Shown here in pieces: positions 34,994 to 43,735 of a stretch of DNA of 64,000 nucleotides. The notes beneath the pieces are model-generated. The model was given only the letters and a program-made list of their open reading frames with translations. It had not been told where the DNA came from and made no database searches. The stretch covers positions 1 to 64,000 of the forward strand of contig JAEZKK010000018.1 in NCBI GenBank assembly GCA_023415495.1, written 5' to 3'. Within the stretch, counting starts at the first letter, position 1, and each line of letters begins with the position of its first letter. The stretch is from Bacteroidota bacterium. GTDB taxonomy: Bacteria > Bacteroidota > Bacteroidia > Bacteroidales > P3. Both the position numbers and the translations under genes were made by a program.

Positions 34994-35998
34994 ATGTCAT
35001 ATATATTAGCCATTGAATCTTCTTGCGACGATACCTCCGCAGCTGTTATTAATAACTTTCATATAGCCTCTAATATTATTGCTTCTCAGAGTGTTCATCA
35101 AAAATATGGTGGAGTTGTGCCTGAGTGGGCGTCAAGAGAACATCAGAAAAATATTGTTCCAGTAGTTGATACCGCACTTAAGGAGGCAGGAATAACCAAG
35201 AAAGATTTGTCAGCAATTGCTTTTACTCGTGGACCAGGACTTTTAGGCTCCCTTCTTGTTGGAGTTAGTTTTGCAAAAACTATGTCCCAAGCATTAAATT
35301 TGCCTTTAATTGATGTAAATCATCTTGAGGCTCATGTTTTAGCTCATTTTATTAAGGCAGAAACAGATTCAAGAGTGCCGGAATTTCCATTTCTTTGTTT
35401 GTTAGTAAGCGGAGGAAACACTCAATTGATATATTTGGAATCGCCATATAAGTTGAAAATTATTGGGCAAACAATCGATGATGCTGCAGGTGAAACAATC
35501 GATAAGGCTGCAAAAATACTTGGATTGCCTTATCCCGGAGGACCTCATATAGATAGGCTTGCAAAACTTGGAGATAAACATGCTCTAAAGTTTTCTTCAT
35601 CAAATATGCCTAACTATGATTATAGCTTTTCGGGAGTGAAAACCAGCATACTTTATACTCTTAGAGATAAGTTAAAACAAGAGCCAGATTATCTTGAAAA
35701 GAATATAAATGATATTTGTGCCTCTGTTCAATATAATGTTGTTTCAACCCTTGTTTCTAAGCTTGAAAAGGCAGCTAAGGATCTGAATGTAAAAAATATA
35801 GGGATAGCAGGAGGGGTGAGTGCTAATTCATATCTTAGAGAAAGATTAAAAGAATTGGGAGAGAAAAATAAATGGGAGGTTTTTATCCCCGAATTTCAAT
35901 ACACTACCGATAATGCAGCTATGATTGCTGTTGCTGGATATTTTAAATTCTTAAACAAAGATTTTGCCGACTTAAGTCTAACCGCATATACTCGCTAA
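34994..35998 (+). CDS. tsaD: tRNA N6-adenosine threonylcarbamoyltransferase TsaD
   Basis: Catalyses the last step of t6A formation at A37 of ANN-decoding tRNAs, together with TsaB/TsaE. ILAIESSCDDTSAAV opens the ASKHA ATPase fold, VNHLEAHVLAH holds the two metal-binding histidines, and LVSGGNTQL and GIAGGVSANSYLRE complete the motif set. The 334-residue length is normal. It starts the plus strand divergently from tamB and is followed by aroK after 17 bp. Confidence 0.96.
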   Translation: MSYILAIESSCDDTSAAVINNFHIASNIIASQSVHQKYGGVVPEWASREHQKNIVPVVDTALKEAGITKKDLSAIAFTRGPGLLGSLLVGVSFAKTMSQALNLPLIDVNHLEAHVLAHFIKAETDSRVPEFPFLCLLVSGGNTQLIYLESPYKLKIIGQTIDDAAGETIDKAAKILGLPYPGGPHIDRLAKLGDKHALKFSSSNMPNYDYSFSGVKTSILYTLRDKLKQEPDYLEKNINDICASVQYNVVSTLVSKLEKAAKDLNVKNIGIAGGVSANSYLRERLKELGEKNKWEVFIPEFQYTTDNAAMIAVAGYFKFLNKDFADLSLTAYTR

Positions 35999-36015
35999 AT
36001 TAAATTATATCAAGT

Positions 36016-36519
36016 ATGAGAATATTTTTAATTGGATATATGCTATCGGGCAAATCCACCGTTGGGAAGAAAATTTCAAAAACTTTGGGTTTAGAATTTA
36101 TTGATACAGATAAATATATCACACAAAAGTATCACACAACGATTAATGAGATATTTGCTACAAAAGGGGAGGAGTATTTTAGAGAAATAGAAACTCAGAC
36201 ACTTTTAGAATTAATTCAAAAGGATAATGTATTAATATCAACAGGTGGGGGGATGCCTTGTTTTAATAATAATATCTCATTAATAAATCAAAATGGGATT
36301 AGTGTTTATCTCAAATGTTCTCCATTGACTATACTTCAAAGACTTCAAACTTCCAAAACCTCTCGACCTATTCTTAAAACTAAATCAACAGACGAGTTGT
36401 TTGATTATGTTCATAAAAATATAGCTGAAAGAGAAGTATATTATAATCAAGCAAATTTGATTATAAAGGGAGAAAGTCCAAATCTAAAGGAGTTAATCTC
36501 ACAAATTCAAAATTTATAA
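36016..36519 (+). CDS. aroK: Shikimate kinase
   Basis: Phosphorylates shikimate in aromatic amino acid biosynthesis. Walker A is GYMLSGKSTVGKK (residues 7-19), FIDTDKYI carries the Mg/shikimate Asp, EYFREIETQTL the shikimate Arg, STGGGMPC the GGG loop, and TSRPIL the lid. At 167 residues it is full length. It follows tsaD by 17 bp. A block of 21-bp repeats lies downstream. Confidence 0.94.
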   Translation: MRIFLIGYMLSGKSTVGKKISKTLGLEFIDTDKYITQKYHTTINEIFATKGEEYFREIETQTLLELIQKDNVLISTGGGMPCFNNNISLINQNGISVYLKCSPLTILQRLQTSKTSRPILKTKSTDELFDYVHKNIAEREVYYNQANLIIKGESPNLKELISQIQNL

Positions 36520-36536
36520 ACTAAGAGATTTATTTA

Positions 36537-36641
36537 GAATCAAGATTTAGAGAAATAGATCTAAGAGATAGAAAACTAACTCTAAGAGATACGAAAATAG
36601 ATCTAAGAGATAGAAAAATAGATCTAAGAGTTAGTCCTCTT
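36537..36641. repeat. 21-bp tandem array, five units in phase
   Basis: Units start at 36537, 36558, 36579, 36600 and 36621, each with the core CTAAGAGAT or a close variant preceded by GAT/ACT; a displaced sixth core sits at 36521. The core CTAAGAGATAG is the same one that forms the terminator stem after the M3 peptidase (61175-61200). No coding potential. Confidence 0.75.
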
Positions 36642-36725
36642 AACACAGATGTTAATTAACTATGGGTTAAGAAAACTCAAATAATCTTGTTATTCAAGTA
36701 TATTTATTGACTTATATTTTAGGTT

Positions 36726-36756
36726 TTGGTTCACTTGGATAAATTCTGTATTTTTG
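36726..36756 (+). promoter_or_regulatory. lgt-gpmA promoter
   Basis: TTG at 36726-36728 and TATTTTTG at 36749-36756, 23 bp between element starts; ATG follows at 36778. Confidence 0.7.
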
Positions 36757-36777
36757 CAATTCTAAATTCTTATAATT

Positions 36778-37650
36778 ATGAATCTACTTTCTATAGTTTG
36801 GGATGTAAGTCCTGAAATTTTTTCAATTGGAAGTTTATCTGTTCGTTGGTATGGAGTATTATTTGCTCTTGCATTTGTGATTTCATACTTTCTTATGAAA
36901 AAGATGTTTAAGTCATCAGGAGTTAATTATGATTATTTGGAAAAACTCTCAATTTATATGTTCGTCTCTGTCCTCTTAGGTGCAAGACTTGGTCATTGTC
37001 TTTTCTATGAGTTCAACTATTATATCAGTAATCCATTGGAAATGTTGCTTCCATTCAGAATAAATGATGGTAGCTGGGAGTTTATTGGCTATCAAGGCTT
37101 GGCATCTCATGGTGCTGCTATTGGTATTGTAGTTGGAGTGATACTTTTTCAAGTAAAAACCAATATCCCTGCCTTTTGGACCTTCGACAGATTAGTAATT
37201 GCAATTTGTTTTGCAGGAGCATCTATTCGTTTGGGTAACCTAATGAACTCAGAAATATATGGACATTACACTGATTTACCTTGGGGATTTATTTTTGTAA
37301 GAGATAATCAATCCCTTGCATCTCATCCAACTCAATTATACGAAGCTTTGGCATATATTGGCTTAGGAATACTTCTTTATTTCCTTAGCGTTAATAAGAA
37401 AAAAGTATTCAAACAAGGTTTTGTTTTTGGCATCTTCCTTGTCGGTCTTTTCTTAGCTCGTTTTCTGATAGAGTTTGTAAAGAATAATCAAGAGAGTTGG
37501 GAAGAAGCAATGGCTTTCAATATGGGTCAGTGGTTGAGTATTCCATTTGTACTTGTTGGAATTGGGTTGATAATAATTACTATAAAGAAAGATATAGGAA
37601 AGAGTTTAGATATAAGTAAATTAAAAAATATTCAAACAAAGAAGAAATGA
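36778..37650 (+). CDS. lgt: Prolipoprotein diacylglyceryl transferase
   Basis: Inner-membrane enzyme that attaches diacylglycerol to the lipobox cysteine of exported lipoproteins, several of which are encoded in this window. The core SVRWYGVLFALAFVISYFL, GARLGHCLFYE, SHGAAIGIVVGV and the Lgt signature GNLMNSEIYG are present, with HPTQLYEAL downstream. Seven hydrophobic helices, 290 residues. The stop overlaps the gpmA start (ATGA), indicating a two-gene operon. Confidence 0.96.
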   Translation: MNLLSIVWDVSPEIFSIGSLSVRWYGVLFALAFVISYFLMKKMFKSSGVNYDYLEKLSIYMFVSVLLGARLGHCLFYEFNYYISNPLEMLLPFRINDGSWEFIGYQGLASHGAAIGIVVGVILFQVKTNIPAFWTFDRLVIAICFAGASIRLGNLMNSEIYGHYTDLPWGFIFVRDNQSLASHPTQLYEALAYIGLGILLYFLSVNKKKVFKQGFVFGIFLVGLFLARFLIEFVKNNQESWEEAMAFNMGQWLSIPFVLVGIGLIIITIKKDIGKSLDISKLKNIQTKKK

Positions 37651-38393
37651 AAAAACTAATTTTAGTGCGCCATGGCGAAAGTCAATGGAATAAAGAGAAT
37701 CTATTTACAGGTTGGACTGATGTGGATTTGAGCGAAAAAGGAATAAATGAAGCAATTGAGGCAGGAAAGGTTTTGAAGTCAAAAGGATATCGCCCTCAAA
37801 TTGTATTTACTTCTTATCTTAAGAGAGCTGTTAAGACCATGAATTATATATTAGATGCTATGGATTTGGATTATATCCCAGTTGAGAAATCATGGCGTTT
37901 GAATGAGAAACATTATGGAGCTTTACAAGGATTAAACAAAACAGAAACAGTAGAGAAATACGGTGCAGAGCAAGTATTGTTATGGAGAAGAGGATTCTCT
38001 GTTCAATCTCCAGCACTAAGTGTAGAGGATTCAAGAAGCCCAATGAATGATATTCGTTATTCCGATGTAGATCCTCAATTACTACCTCTAACAGAATCAT
38101 TAGAGGATTGTATAAATAGACTTATGCCTTATTTTAAGAATGACATTCTAAATGCATTTAAGAATAACGATGAGGTTATGGTTGTAGCACATGGTAATTC
38201 GCTTAGAGGAATTGTAAAAACATTAAAGAATATGTCTGATAAAGATATACTTGAATTTAATATTCCAACAGGAATCCCTTATGTTTTCACCCTTGGAGAG
38301 AGTCTTGAACTAATAAAAGATGAATTTATTGGGGATGAGGAAACAATAAAAAAACTTATGGAAGAGGTTGCTAACCAAGGCAAAAAGAAATAA
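37647..38393 (+). CDS. gpmA: 2,3-bisphosphoglycerate-dependent phosphoglycerate mutase
   Basis: Glycolytic interconversion of 3- and 2-phosphoglycerate. LVRHGESQWNKENLFTGW carries the phosphorylated His (RHG motif), SYLKRAVKT follows, and the second active-site His lies in VVAHGNSLRG. SWRLNEKHYGALQGLNK is the substrate region. At 248 residues it is typical. Translationally coupled to lgt and closed by a terminator at 38411-38448. Confidence 0.96.
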   Translation: MKKLILVRHGESQWNKENLFTGWTDVDLSEKGINEAIEAGKVLKSKGYRPQIVFTSYLKRAVKTMNYILDAMDLDYIPVEKSWRLNEKHYGALQGLNKTETVEKYGAEQVLLWRRGFSVQSPALSVEDSRSPMNDIRYSDVDPQLLPLTESLEDCINRLMPYFKNDILNAFKNNDEVMVVAHGNSLRGIVKTLKNMSDKDILEFNIPTGIPYVFTLGESLELIKDEFIGDEETIKKLMEEVANQGKKK

Positions 38394-38410
38394 GTTAAAT
38401 AGATTTAATA

Positions 38411-38448
38411 GTACTTTTTCGTCTTTATAATGAAAAAGTACTATTTTT
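38411..38448 (+). terminator. gpmA terminator overlapping the metK promoter box
   Basis: GTACTTTTTC (38411-38420) pairs with GAAAAAGTAC (38432-38441) and is followed by TATTTTTG, so the T-run of the terminator is also the -7 box for the metK leader. Confidence 0.7.
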
Positions 38449-38449
38449 G
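38442..38449 (+). promoter_or_regulatory. metK promoter -7 box
   Basis: TATTTTTG at 38442-38449; start predicted near 38457, immediately before the riboswitch. No clear TTG at -33. Confidence 0.5.
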
Positions 38450-38460
38450 CATCTGTAATT

Positions 38461-38510
38461 ATGTGGAGAGATTTGAATTGCTTGCAACCACAAAAAAAAA
38501 TGCTAAAAAC
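38461..38510 (+). promoter_or_regulatory. SAM-II (SAM-alpha) riboswitch upstream of metK
   Basis: GTGG at 38463-38466 pairs with CCAC at 38488-38491 (P1); between them lie GATTTG and GCTTGCAA, and downstream an A-run and TGCTAAAAAC. This order matches the SAM-II consensus as I remember it (GTGG, GATTTG, CTTGCA, CCACG, A-rich, GCTAAAA). It would bind S-adenosylmethionine and lower metK expression. About 120 nt separate it from the metK ATG. A 74-codon frame through it is spurious. Confidence 0.8.
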
Positions 38511-38630
38511 ATTCTTTTATTATAAGAAAGTTTTCATTAGTAAGTCTTTTTTAATCTCTTTTACCTTATTTACAGGCAGGGTAACTGCATTATTATTTAT
38601 ACAAATTATAAACTTAAAAATAAGAGAATT

Positions 38631-39905
38631 ATGGCTTATTATTTTACTTCTGAATCCGTTTCAGAAGGACATCCAGACAAGGTAGCAGACCAAATATCTG
38701 ATGCATTATTAGACGAATTCCTTCGTCAAGATGAGAATGCTAAAGTTGCATGTGAGACCATGGTAACTACGGGACTTGCTATTTTAAGTGGAGAGGTTAA
38801 ATGCAATGGTTATGTAGATGTACAGTCAGTTGCAAGAGATGTAATCAGAAATATTGGATATACTAAGGGAGAATATATGTTCGAGGCTTCTTCTTGTGGA
38901 GTTATCTCTGCGATTCACGAACAATCGAGCGATATTAACCAAGGTGTTGAAAGAGCAAATCCAGAGGATCAAGGAGCAGGAGACCAAGGTATGATGTTTG
39001 GTTATGCTTGTTCGGATACAGAGGATTTTATGCCACTTAGTTTAATCCTTTCTCATCAACTTGTTTTTGAATTAGCAGAAATAAGACGAGAGAATAAGGT
39101 TATGACTTATTTAAGACCAGATTCAAAGAGTCAGGTAACGATAGAGTTTGAAGATGGGACAAATAGACCAATAGGAATTAATGCAATTGTAGTATCTACT
39201 CAGCACGATGATTTTGACTCTGAAGAAAAGATGCTAAGCAAAATCAAGGAAGATGTTAGGAACATATTAATCCCAAGAGTAATTGCTAAACAAAAACGTC
39301 AAGAGATTAAAGATTTATTTAATTCTGATTATACTCTTCATGTTAATCCTACAGGTAAATTTGTTATTGGTGGACCTCATGGAGATACTGGACTAACAGG
39401 TAGAAAGATTATTGTTGACACCTATGGTGGTAGAGGAGCTCACGGTGGAGGTGCTTTTTCAGGAAAAGATTCATCTAAGGTAGATAGAAGTGCTGCTTAT
39501 GCAGTAAGACATATTGCTAAGAATATGGTTGCTTCTGGTATTTGTGATGAGGTTTTGGTTCAAGTTGCTTATGCAATTGGAGTTGCTCAGCCAGTAGGAT
39601 TATATGTAAATACCTACGGAACTGCTAAAGCAAAGAAAGCAAGTGGTGAAATGATGAGTGATGGTGAGATTGCAGAAATTATAAATAAGATTTTTGACCT
39701 TAGACCTTATTCTATAGTTAGTAGATTTGGACTTAAAAATCCTATCTTTGCTCCAACAGCCAAATATGGTCATTTCGGACGTACTCCATATAAAGAAATG
39801 GTAAAGGTATTCCAAAATGGAAAAGAAATAGAGAAAGAAGTAGAATTCTACACATGGGAAAAGCTTGACTACGTTGAAAAAATAAAACAAGCGTTTAATC
39901 TATAA
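38631..39905 (+). CDS. metK: S-adenosylmethionine synthetase
   Basis: Makes SAM from methionine and ATP. FTSESVSEGHPDKVADQISDA opens the protein, VVSTQHD and the P-loop-like region GGPHGDTGLTGRKIIVDTYGG with GGGAFSGKD are diagnostic, and AYAIGVAQPVG follows. At 424 residues it is in the Bacteroidota size range. A SAM-II riboswitch in its leader suggests feedback by the product. A bidirectional terminator separates it from the convergent ROK gene. Confidence 0.97.
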   Translation: MAYYFTSESVSEGHPDKVADQISDALLDEFLRQDENAKVACETMVTTGLAILSGEVKCNGYVDVQSVARDVIRNIGYTKGEYMFEASSCGVISAIHEQSSDINQGVERANPEDQGAGDQGMMFGYACSDTEDFMPLSLILSHQLVFELAEIRRENKVMTYLRPDSKSQVTIEFEDGTNRPIGINAIVVSTQHDDFDSEEKMLSKIKEDVRNILIPRVIAKQKRQEIKDLFNSDYTLHVNPTGKFVIGGPHGDTGLTGRKIIVDTYGGRGAHGGGAFSGKDSSKVDRSAAYAVRHIAKNMVASGICDEVLVQVAYAIGVAQPVGLYVNTYGTAKAKKASGEMMSDGEIAEIINKIFDLRPYSIVSRFGLKNPIFAPTAKYGHFGRTPYKEMVKVFQNGKEIEKEVEFYTWEKLDYVEKIKQAFNL

Positions 39906-39939
39906 TCTATTTCTTATAAATAATTACTAAAATTCAAAG

Positions 39940-39975
39940 AGGCTGAAAGAATTTAAATCTTTTAGCCTTTTTTTT
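39940..39975. terminator. Convergent terminator between metK and ROK gene
   Basis: AGGCTGAAAGA (39940-39950) pairs with TCTTTTAGCCT (39958-39968), one G-T wobble, followed by T8. The AAAG upstream of the stem gives a weaker reverse terminator. Confidence 0.75.
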
Positions 39976-39979
39976 ATTT

Positions 39980-40942
39980 CTATTTGTAATCTACTAAGGC
40001 GGCGGCTCCTAATAGGGCTGAGTCGTTTTCGTTTAGGTGTGATAGTTCTATTTCTATTTTCCCTTTATAAACTGTGAATAAATTCTCTTCAAAATGTTGT
40101 TTTAATGGTTTTAATAATAAATCATTTGTTTTGGTAAGTCCTCCAAATAGAAAGATTTTCTCTGGTGAGGTTATTGCTACTGCATTAACAAGACCTATTG
40201 CTAACATCTTTGCAGCTATATCAAAACATTTTAATGCAATTTTATCTCCCTCCAATGCTGCACTATGAATAGAAAACCCTCCAATTGTTTCTTTTGGAAT
40301 CTTTCTTAGAACTGAAGGAATTTTGACTGTTTTTAATAGTTCGTGAGCTGTCTTGGTTATACCGGTAACTGAGGAATATGTTTCTACACAACCTTTTCTT
40401 CCACATCCACATAGTCTTCCTTCAGGTTGAACTATAATATGTCCTATTTCACCTGCAAACCCATCATTCCCATATAATAATTTTCCATCAACTACAATCC
40501 CGCTTCCAACTCCCGTTCCAAGTGTGATTATCATAAAGTCCTTTAACCCCTTAGCTCCTCCATATCTCATTTCTCCAATTGCAGCAGCATTAGCATCATT
40601 TGTGATAATTACTTTTTGAGAATAACCTAAAGCAATAAGTTCTTTCTCTATCATATCTTTAATAGGAATTATTCCTTTGAAGATTAGATTTGGAGCATGT
40701 TCTATTGTCCCACTAAAATAATTAGCATTAGGAGCTCCGATACCAATACCTTTTACATCGTTTGGAGATTCACAATATTCGATTAGATTTACTATTGTTT
40801 GAACTATTTTATTGAGAAAACCATCTATATTGGTGAATTTCTGAGTCAAAAGATATCTATGTTCAATGACCAAACCATTCTCATCGACCAGCCCAAAAAC
40901 AGAATTAGTTCCCCCAATATCAATTCCTATTGAGTATTTCAT
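39980..40942 (-). CDS. ROK family kinase (probable glucokinase)
   Basis: A 320-residue sugar kinase of the ROK family. Phosphate loop IGIDIGGTNSVFGLVD, catalytic aspartate in VIITNDANAAAIGEM, LGTGVGSGIVVDGKLLYG, and the zinc-binding CGCGRKGCVETYSS are present; EIGHII supplies the ExGH sugar contact. No N-terminal helix-turn-helix, so it is a kinase and not a repressor. Glucose is the most likely substrate but another hexose is possible. It follows dapB by 9 bp on the minus strand. Confidence 0.9.
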   Translation of the reverse strand: MKYSIGIDIGGTNSVFGLVDENGLVIEHRYLLTQKFTNIDGFLNKIVQTIVNLIEYCESPNDVKGIGIGAPNANYFSGTIEHAPNLIFKGIIPIKDMIEKELIALGYSQKVIITNDANAAAIGEMRYGGAKGLKDFMIITLGTGVGSGIVVDGKLLYGNDGFAGEIGHIIVQPEGRLCGCGRKGCVETYSSVTGITKTAHELLKTVKIPSVLRKIPKETIGGFSIHSAALEGDKIALKCFDIAAKMLAIGLVNAVAITSPEKIFLFGGLTKTNDLLLKPLKQHFEENLFTVYKGKIEIELSHLNENDSALLGAAALVDYK

Positions 40943-40951
40943 AACCTTTAC

Positions 40952-41695
40952 TTATTTATTTATCATATCTTTCATAGTATAGAATCCTTTCTTATTCTTT
41001 AGAAATTCAGCAGCTAAAACAGCACCAAGCGCAAACCCTTTACGGTTATAAGCTTTGTGAGTTATAGTGATTTGATCTATATCCGAAATATAATTAATTG
41101 TATGATTCCCAGTAACGTCTCCAATTCTCTTTGAATAAATAAGTAATTCATTATCCTTATGTGATTTTTCTATTCCTTCATCTATCATATCCCTTTCTTC
41201 AATGCAGCTCCACTTTGTTTTTCTATCAATATTATCTATTATGTTTTCTGCAAGAGTAATTGCAGTTCCGCTTGGAGCGTCGAGCTTTTGAGTATGGTGA
41301 ACTTCTTCCATACTAACATCATAAGAGGGTTGATTGTTCATTAGCTTTGCAAGAGCTTGGTTGATTTGGTTGAAAATATATACTCCGATACTATAATTAG
41401 AAGCAACGAACATTGACTTATTATTTTCTTGGCAATAAGTGCGAAGTGAAGGAAGTTTATTATACCAGCCAGTAGTTCCAACAACAATAGGTATATCCCT
41501 ATTAAAGCATTCCATTATATTATAATCAGCCAACATAGGTATTGAAAAATCTATTGCAATATCTACTTCTTTTCCCTCAAGTGTCTTCCATTGATAATCA
41601 TTATCAATAGTATGAACTATTTTGTGGTTTCTTTCTAATGCAATCTCCTCAATCATTCTACCCATCTTGCCATATCCTATTAAGAGTATATTCAT
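40952..41695 (-). CDS. dapB: 4-hydroxy-tetrahydrodipicolinate reductase
   Basis: Reduces the product of DapA in the diaminopimelate/lysine pathway. NILLIGYGKMGRMIEE is the nucleotide-binding start, VVGTTGWY and ASNYSIGVYIF the conserved middle, and EVHHTQKLDAPSGTAITLA holds the catalytic His pair and Lys. The frame is open to a TTG at 41767 inside the neighbouring gene, but the ATG at 41695 gives the standard N terminus and 247 residues. It lies in a minus-strand run with the ROK gene (9 bp downstream) and the OmpA-like gene upstream. Confidence 0.95.
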   Translation of the reverse strand: MNILLIGYGKMGRMIEEIALERNHKIVHTIDNDYQWKTLEGKEVDIAIDFSIPMLADYNIMECFNRDIPIVVGTTGWYNKLPSLRTYCQENNKSMFVASNYSIGVYIFNQINQALAKLMNNQPSYDVSMEEVHHTQKLDAPSGTAITLAENIIDNIDRKTKWSCIEERDMIDEGIEKSHKDNELLIYSKRIGDVTGNHTINYISDIDQITITHKAYNRKGFALGAVLAAEFLKNKKGFYTMKDMINK

Positions 41696-41744
41696 TTTAG
41701 TTTTGTTTTTTAAGTTTAATATTTTTCTTTTAGTAAATTCACTA

Positions 41745-43730
41745 TTAATTATTTGTTCTAAATTCAATTAGTTTTATTTCTATTCTTCTTTCATTCATTG
41801 CATCCAGCCTATATATAGAATTAATTTTTTCTTCTCTATTATTTGGATTAGGACTAAGGCTTTCAATTTTACCAAGTCCAAGTGTCTTGATATTAAGAAA
41901 AGGAATAGAATCCTCAGCCATTGTATCCATGTATTTTATTAATACTCCTTTATTCCATTTTCTTAAATAATTTACTAAAGAGTTTATCCTTCTTTCAGAT
42001 AGTGAATAATTGTATAAATCATTATGAAGAGAGGATGAATAACCCCTAATTGAAATATTTATTTTCTCTCCTTTATTTAGTTTTTCCAAAACAAAAGCAA
42101 GCATTAAATCCAATTTGTCCATTGATTTTCTAACTTTATTTTCAAAGAAATACTCTATACTATCTATTGCATTTGTTTCCAATGAATCAATTAGATTCTT
42201 GGAATATTGTGCCTTATAATGATTAGACAAAGAAATATATTCATTAAAGCATTCCTTATAATCAATATTTGTTGTCTTAGAAATAGAATTTGGGTTTGGT
42301 TGATCATTATGAAAATATAAGCTTAGAGGGAGGTCTAATGCTGGGATAAAAGGATTAGATTTCTTAATAATCTCAATTATTGGTTTACTTTGAGTTTCTA
42401 TCTTATAAAAACGATAAATATCATAACAACAAGTCTTGTTCTCGTCAGAGAAAGAACCCTCTCTATTAGATGTGAAATACCCTTTATTATCTTTGTCGGA
42501 AATAAAAGGATGAGTCTCATTGGCTGGTGAGTTAATAGGAAGTTTAAGATTCTCTACATTCTGCCATCTTTGTAACCAACCCTTAGCTCTGAAAATATCA
42601 TAACCTCCGTATCCAAAATGATAATCACTGCTAAAATATAACTCTTCATTTTTTGAATCATAAAAAGGAGTTATCTCGTTTCCAAGAGAATTAATTCCTA
42701 CTCCAAGATTTATAGGCTCCATATCAAGGCTATCAATATTTACAAACCATATATCATACCCTCCAACACCACCAGGACGATTGGAAGAGAAGTAGAGGAT
42801 ATTTTCATTGCCTTTACGTACAAAAAAAGGATGAGTATTATTATATCCTTTGATATTAATTAGTTTATTAAGTCTTTTAGCCTTTGACCATTTCCCTTGT
42901 TTAAATTCAGAATAATATATCTTACAAATTGCATCATCGCTTAGTTCATTACATATAGTGAAATAAGCCCTATTATTTAATGTATCAAAACATAGATTAG
43001 ATATGTTTTTATTCCTTTTGTTAATTCTTTTCTCTTCAAATATCAATCCTTTTGAATGATAATTACTATCTACTAAAGAGTAATGAATTTTATTTGAAAT
43101 ATCGGAATAATAAACCTTTCCATTCCTGTCTTTATTTTCTTTATAAATAAGACTTGTGTAAAATAAAATACTATCATTAATTAGAAAAGAAGAGGTTTGA
43201 GAAGAATGATTATTAATGTTTTTGCCAAGATTTTCAATTATAATCCCTTCTAATAAATAATTATTCTCAATTATCCACTCAATCCTTTTCAACTCTCTCT
43301 TAGCTTCCTTATATATATTCATAGGAGGATTACTCTGGATAAGTTTTTCAAGAATTTCCTTTGCATAAATTGAATTTGAATTTTGAATTGAAACCTTTGC
43401 TAAGTTTAGGTATAAATATGGGTAGTCTTTATTCAAATCCTCATTTTCAAATTCGCTGATTAGCTTCTCATACCAATACTCTGCTTTGTCGTAGTTCTTA
43501 GCCTTTTGGCAGGCTAAGGCACATTTATAATAGAGTCTTGAGGGGGTTTTAAAGAATTTTCTTGCTATGGTATAGTTTTCAATTGCCATTTCATAGTTTC
43601 CTCTTTCCATTTCAATATCTCCTTGCTTTTCATAAGCTAATTGGTATTTTTCTTGTCCTAAAGCAGAATTAAAGCTAAGGAAGAGAAAGCCAAAAAGAAT
43701 AAAGTAAAGAGTTTTGAAGTTTAATGCCAT
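41745..43730 (-). CDS. TPR-PD40-OmpA-like protein (PorE-type, T9SS-associated)
   Basis: A 661-residue exported protein. After a signal peptide (FKTLYFILFGFLFLSFNSALG) come TPR-like helices (YQLAYEKQGDIEMERGNYEMAIENY), a PD40/WD40-like propeller with YFSSNRPGGVGGYDIWF and related blades, and a C-terminal domain with ISIRGYSSSLHN and SERRINSLVNYL, the OmpA peptidoglycan-binding pattern. This architecture matches PorE-like partners of PorP/SprF in type IX secretion and gliding. The frame reaches an ATG at 43751 that overlaps the upstream gene; the ATG at 43730, six bases after that gene's stop, gives the proper signal peptide. Confidence 0.8.
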   Translation of the reverse strand: MALNFKTLYFILFGFLFLSFNSALGQEKYQLAYEKQGDIEMERGNYEMAIENYTIARKFFKTPSRLYYKCALACQKAKNYDKAEYWYEKLISEFENEDLNKDYPYLYLNLAKVSIQNSNSIYAKEILEKLIQSNPPMNIYKEAKRELKRIEWIIENNYLLEGIIIENLGKNINNHSSQTSSFLINDSILFYTSLIYKENKDRNGKVYYSDISNKIHYSLVDSNYHSKGLIFEEKRINKRNKNISNLCFDTLNNRAYFTICNELSDDAICKIYYSEFKQGKWSKAKRLNKLINIKGYNNTHPFFVRKGNENILYFSSNRPGGVGGYDIWFVNIDSLDMEPINLGVGINSLGNEITPFYDSKNEELYFSSDYHFGYGGYDIFRAKGWLQRWQNVENLKLPINSPANETHPFISDKDNKGYFTSNREGSFSDENKTCCYDIYRFYKIETQSKPIIEIIKKSNPFIPALDLPLSLYFHNDQPNPNSISKTTNIDYKECFNEYISLSNHYKAQYSKNLIDSLETNAIDSIEYFFENKVRKSMDKLDLMLAFVLEKLNKGEKINISIRGYSSSLHNDLYNYSLSERRINSLVNYLRKWNKGVLIKYMDTMAEDSIPFLNIKTLGLGKIESLSPNPNNREEKINSIYRLDAMNERRIEIKLIEFRTNN

Positions 43731-43735
43731 AGCTT

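Noticed and set aside
38461..38685. 74-codon open frame upstream of metK
   Set aside because: It spans the SAM-II riboswitch and overlaps the metK start out of frame.
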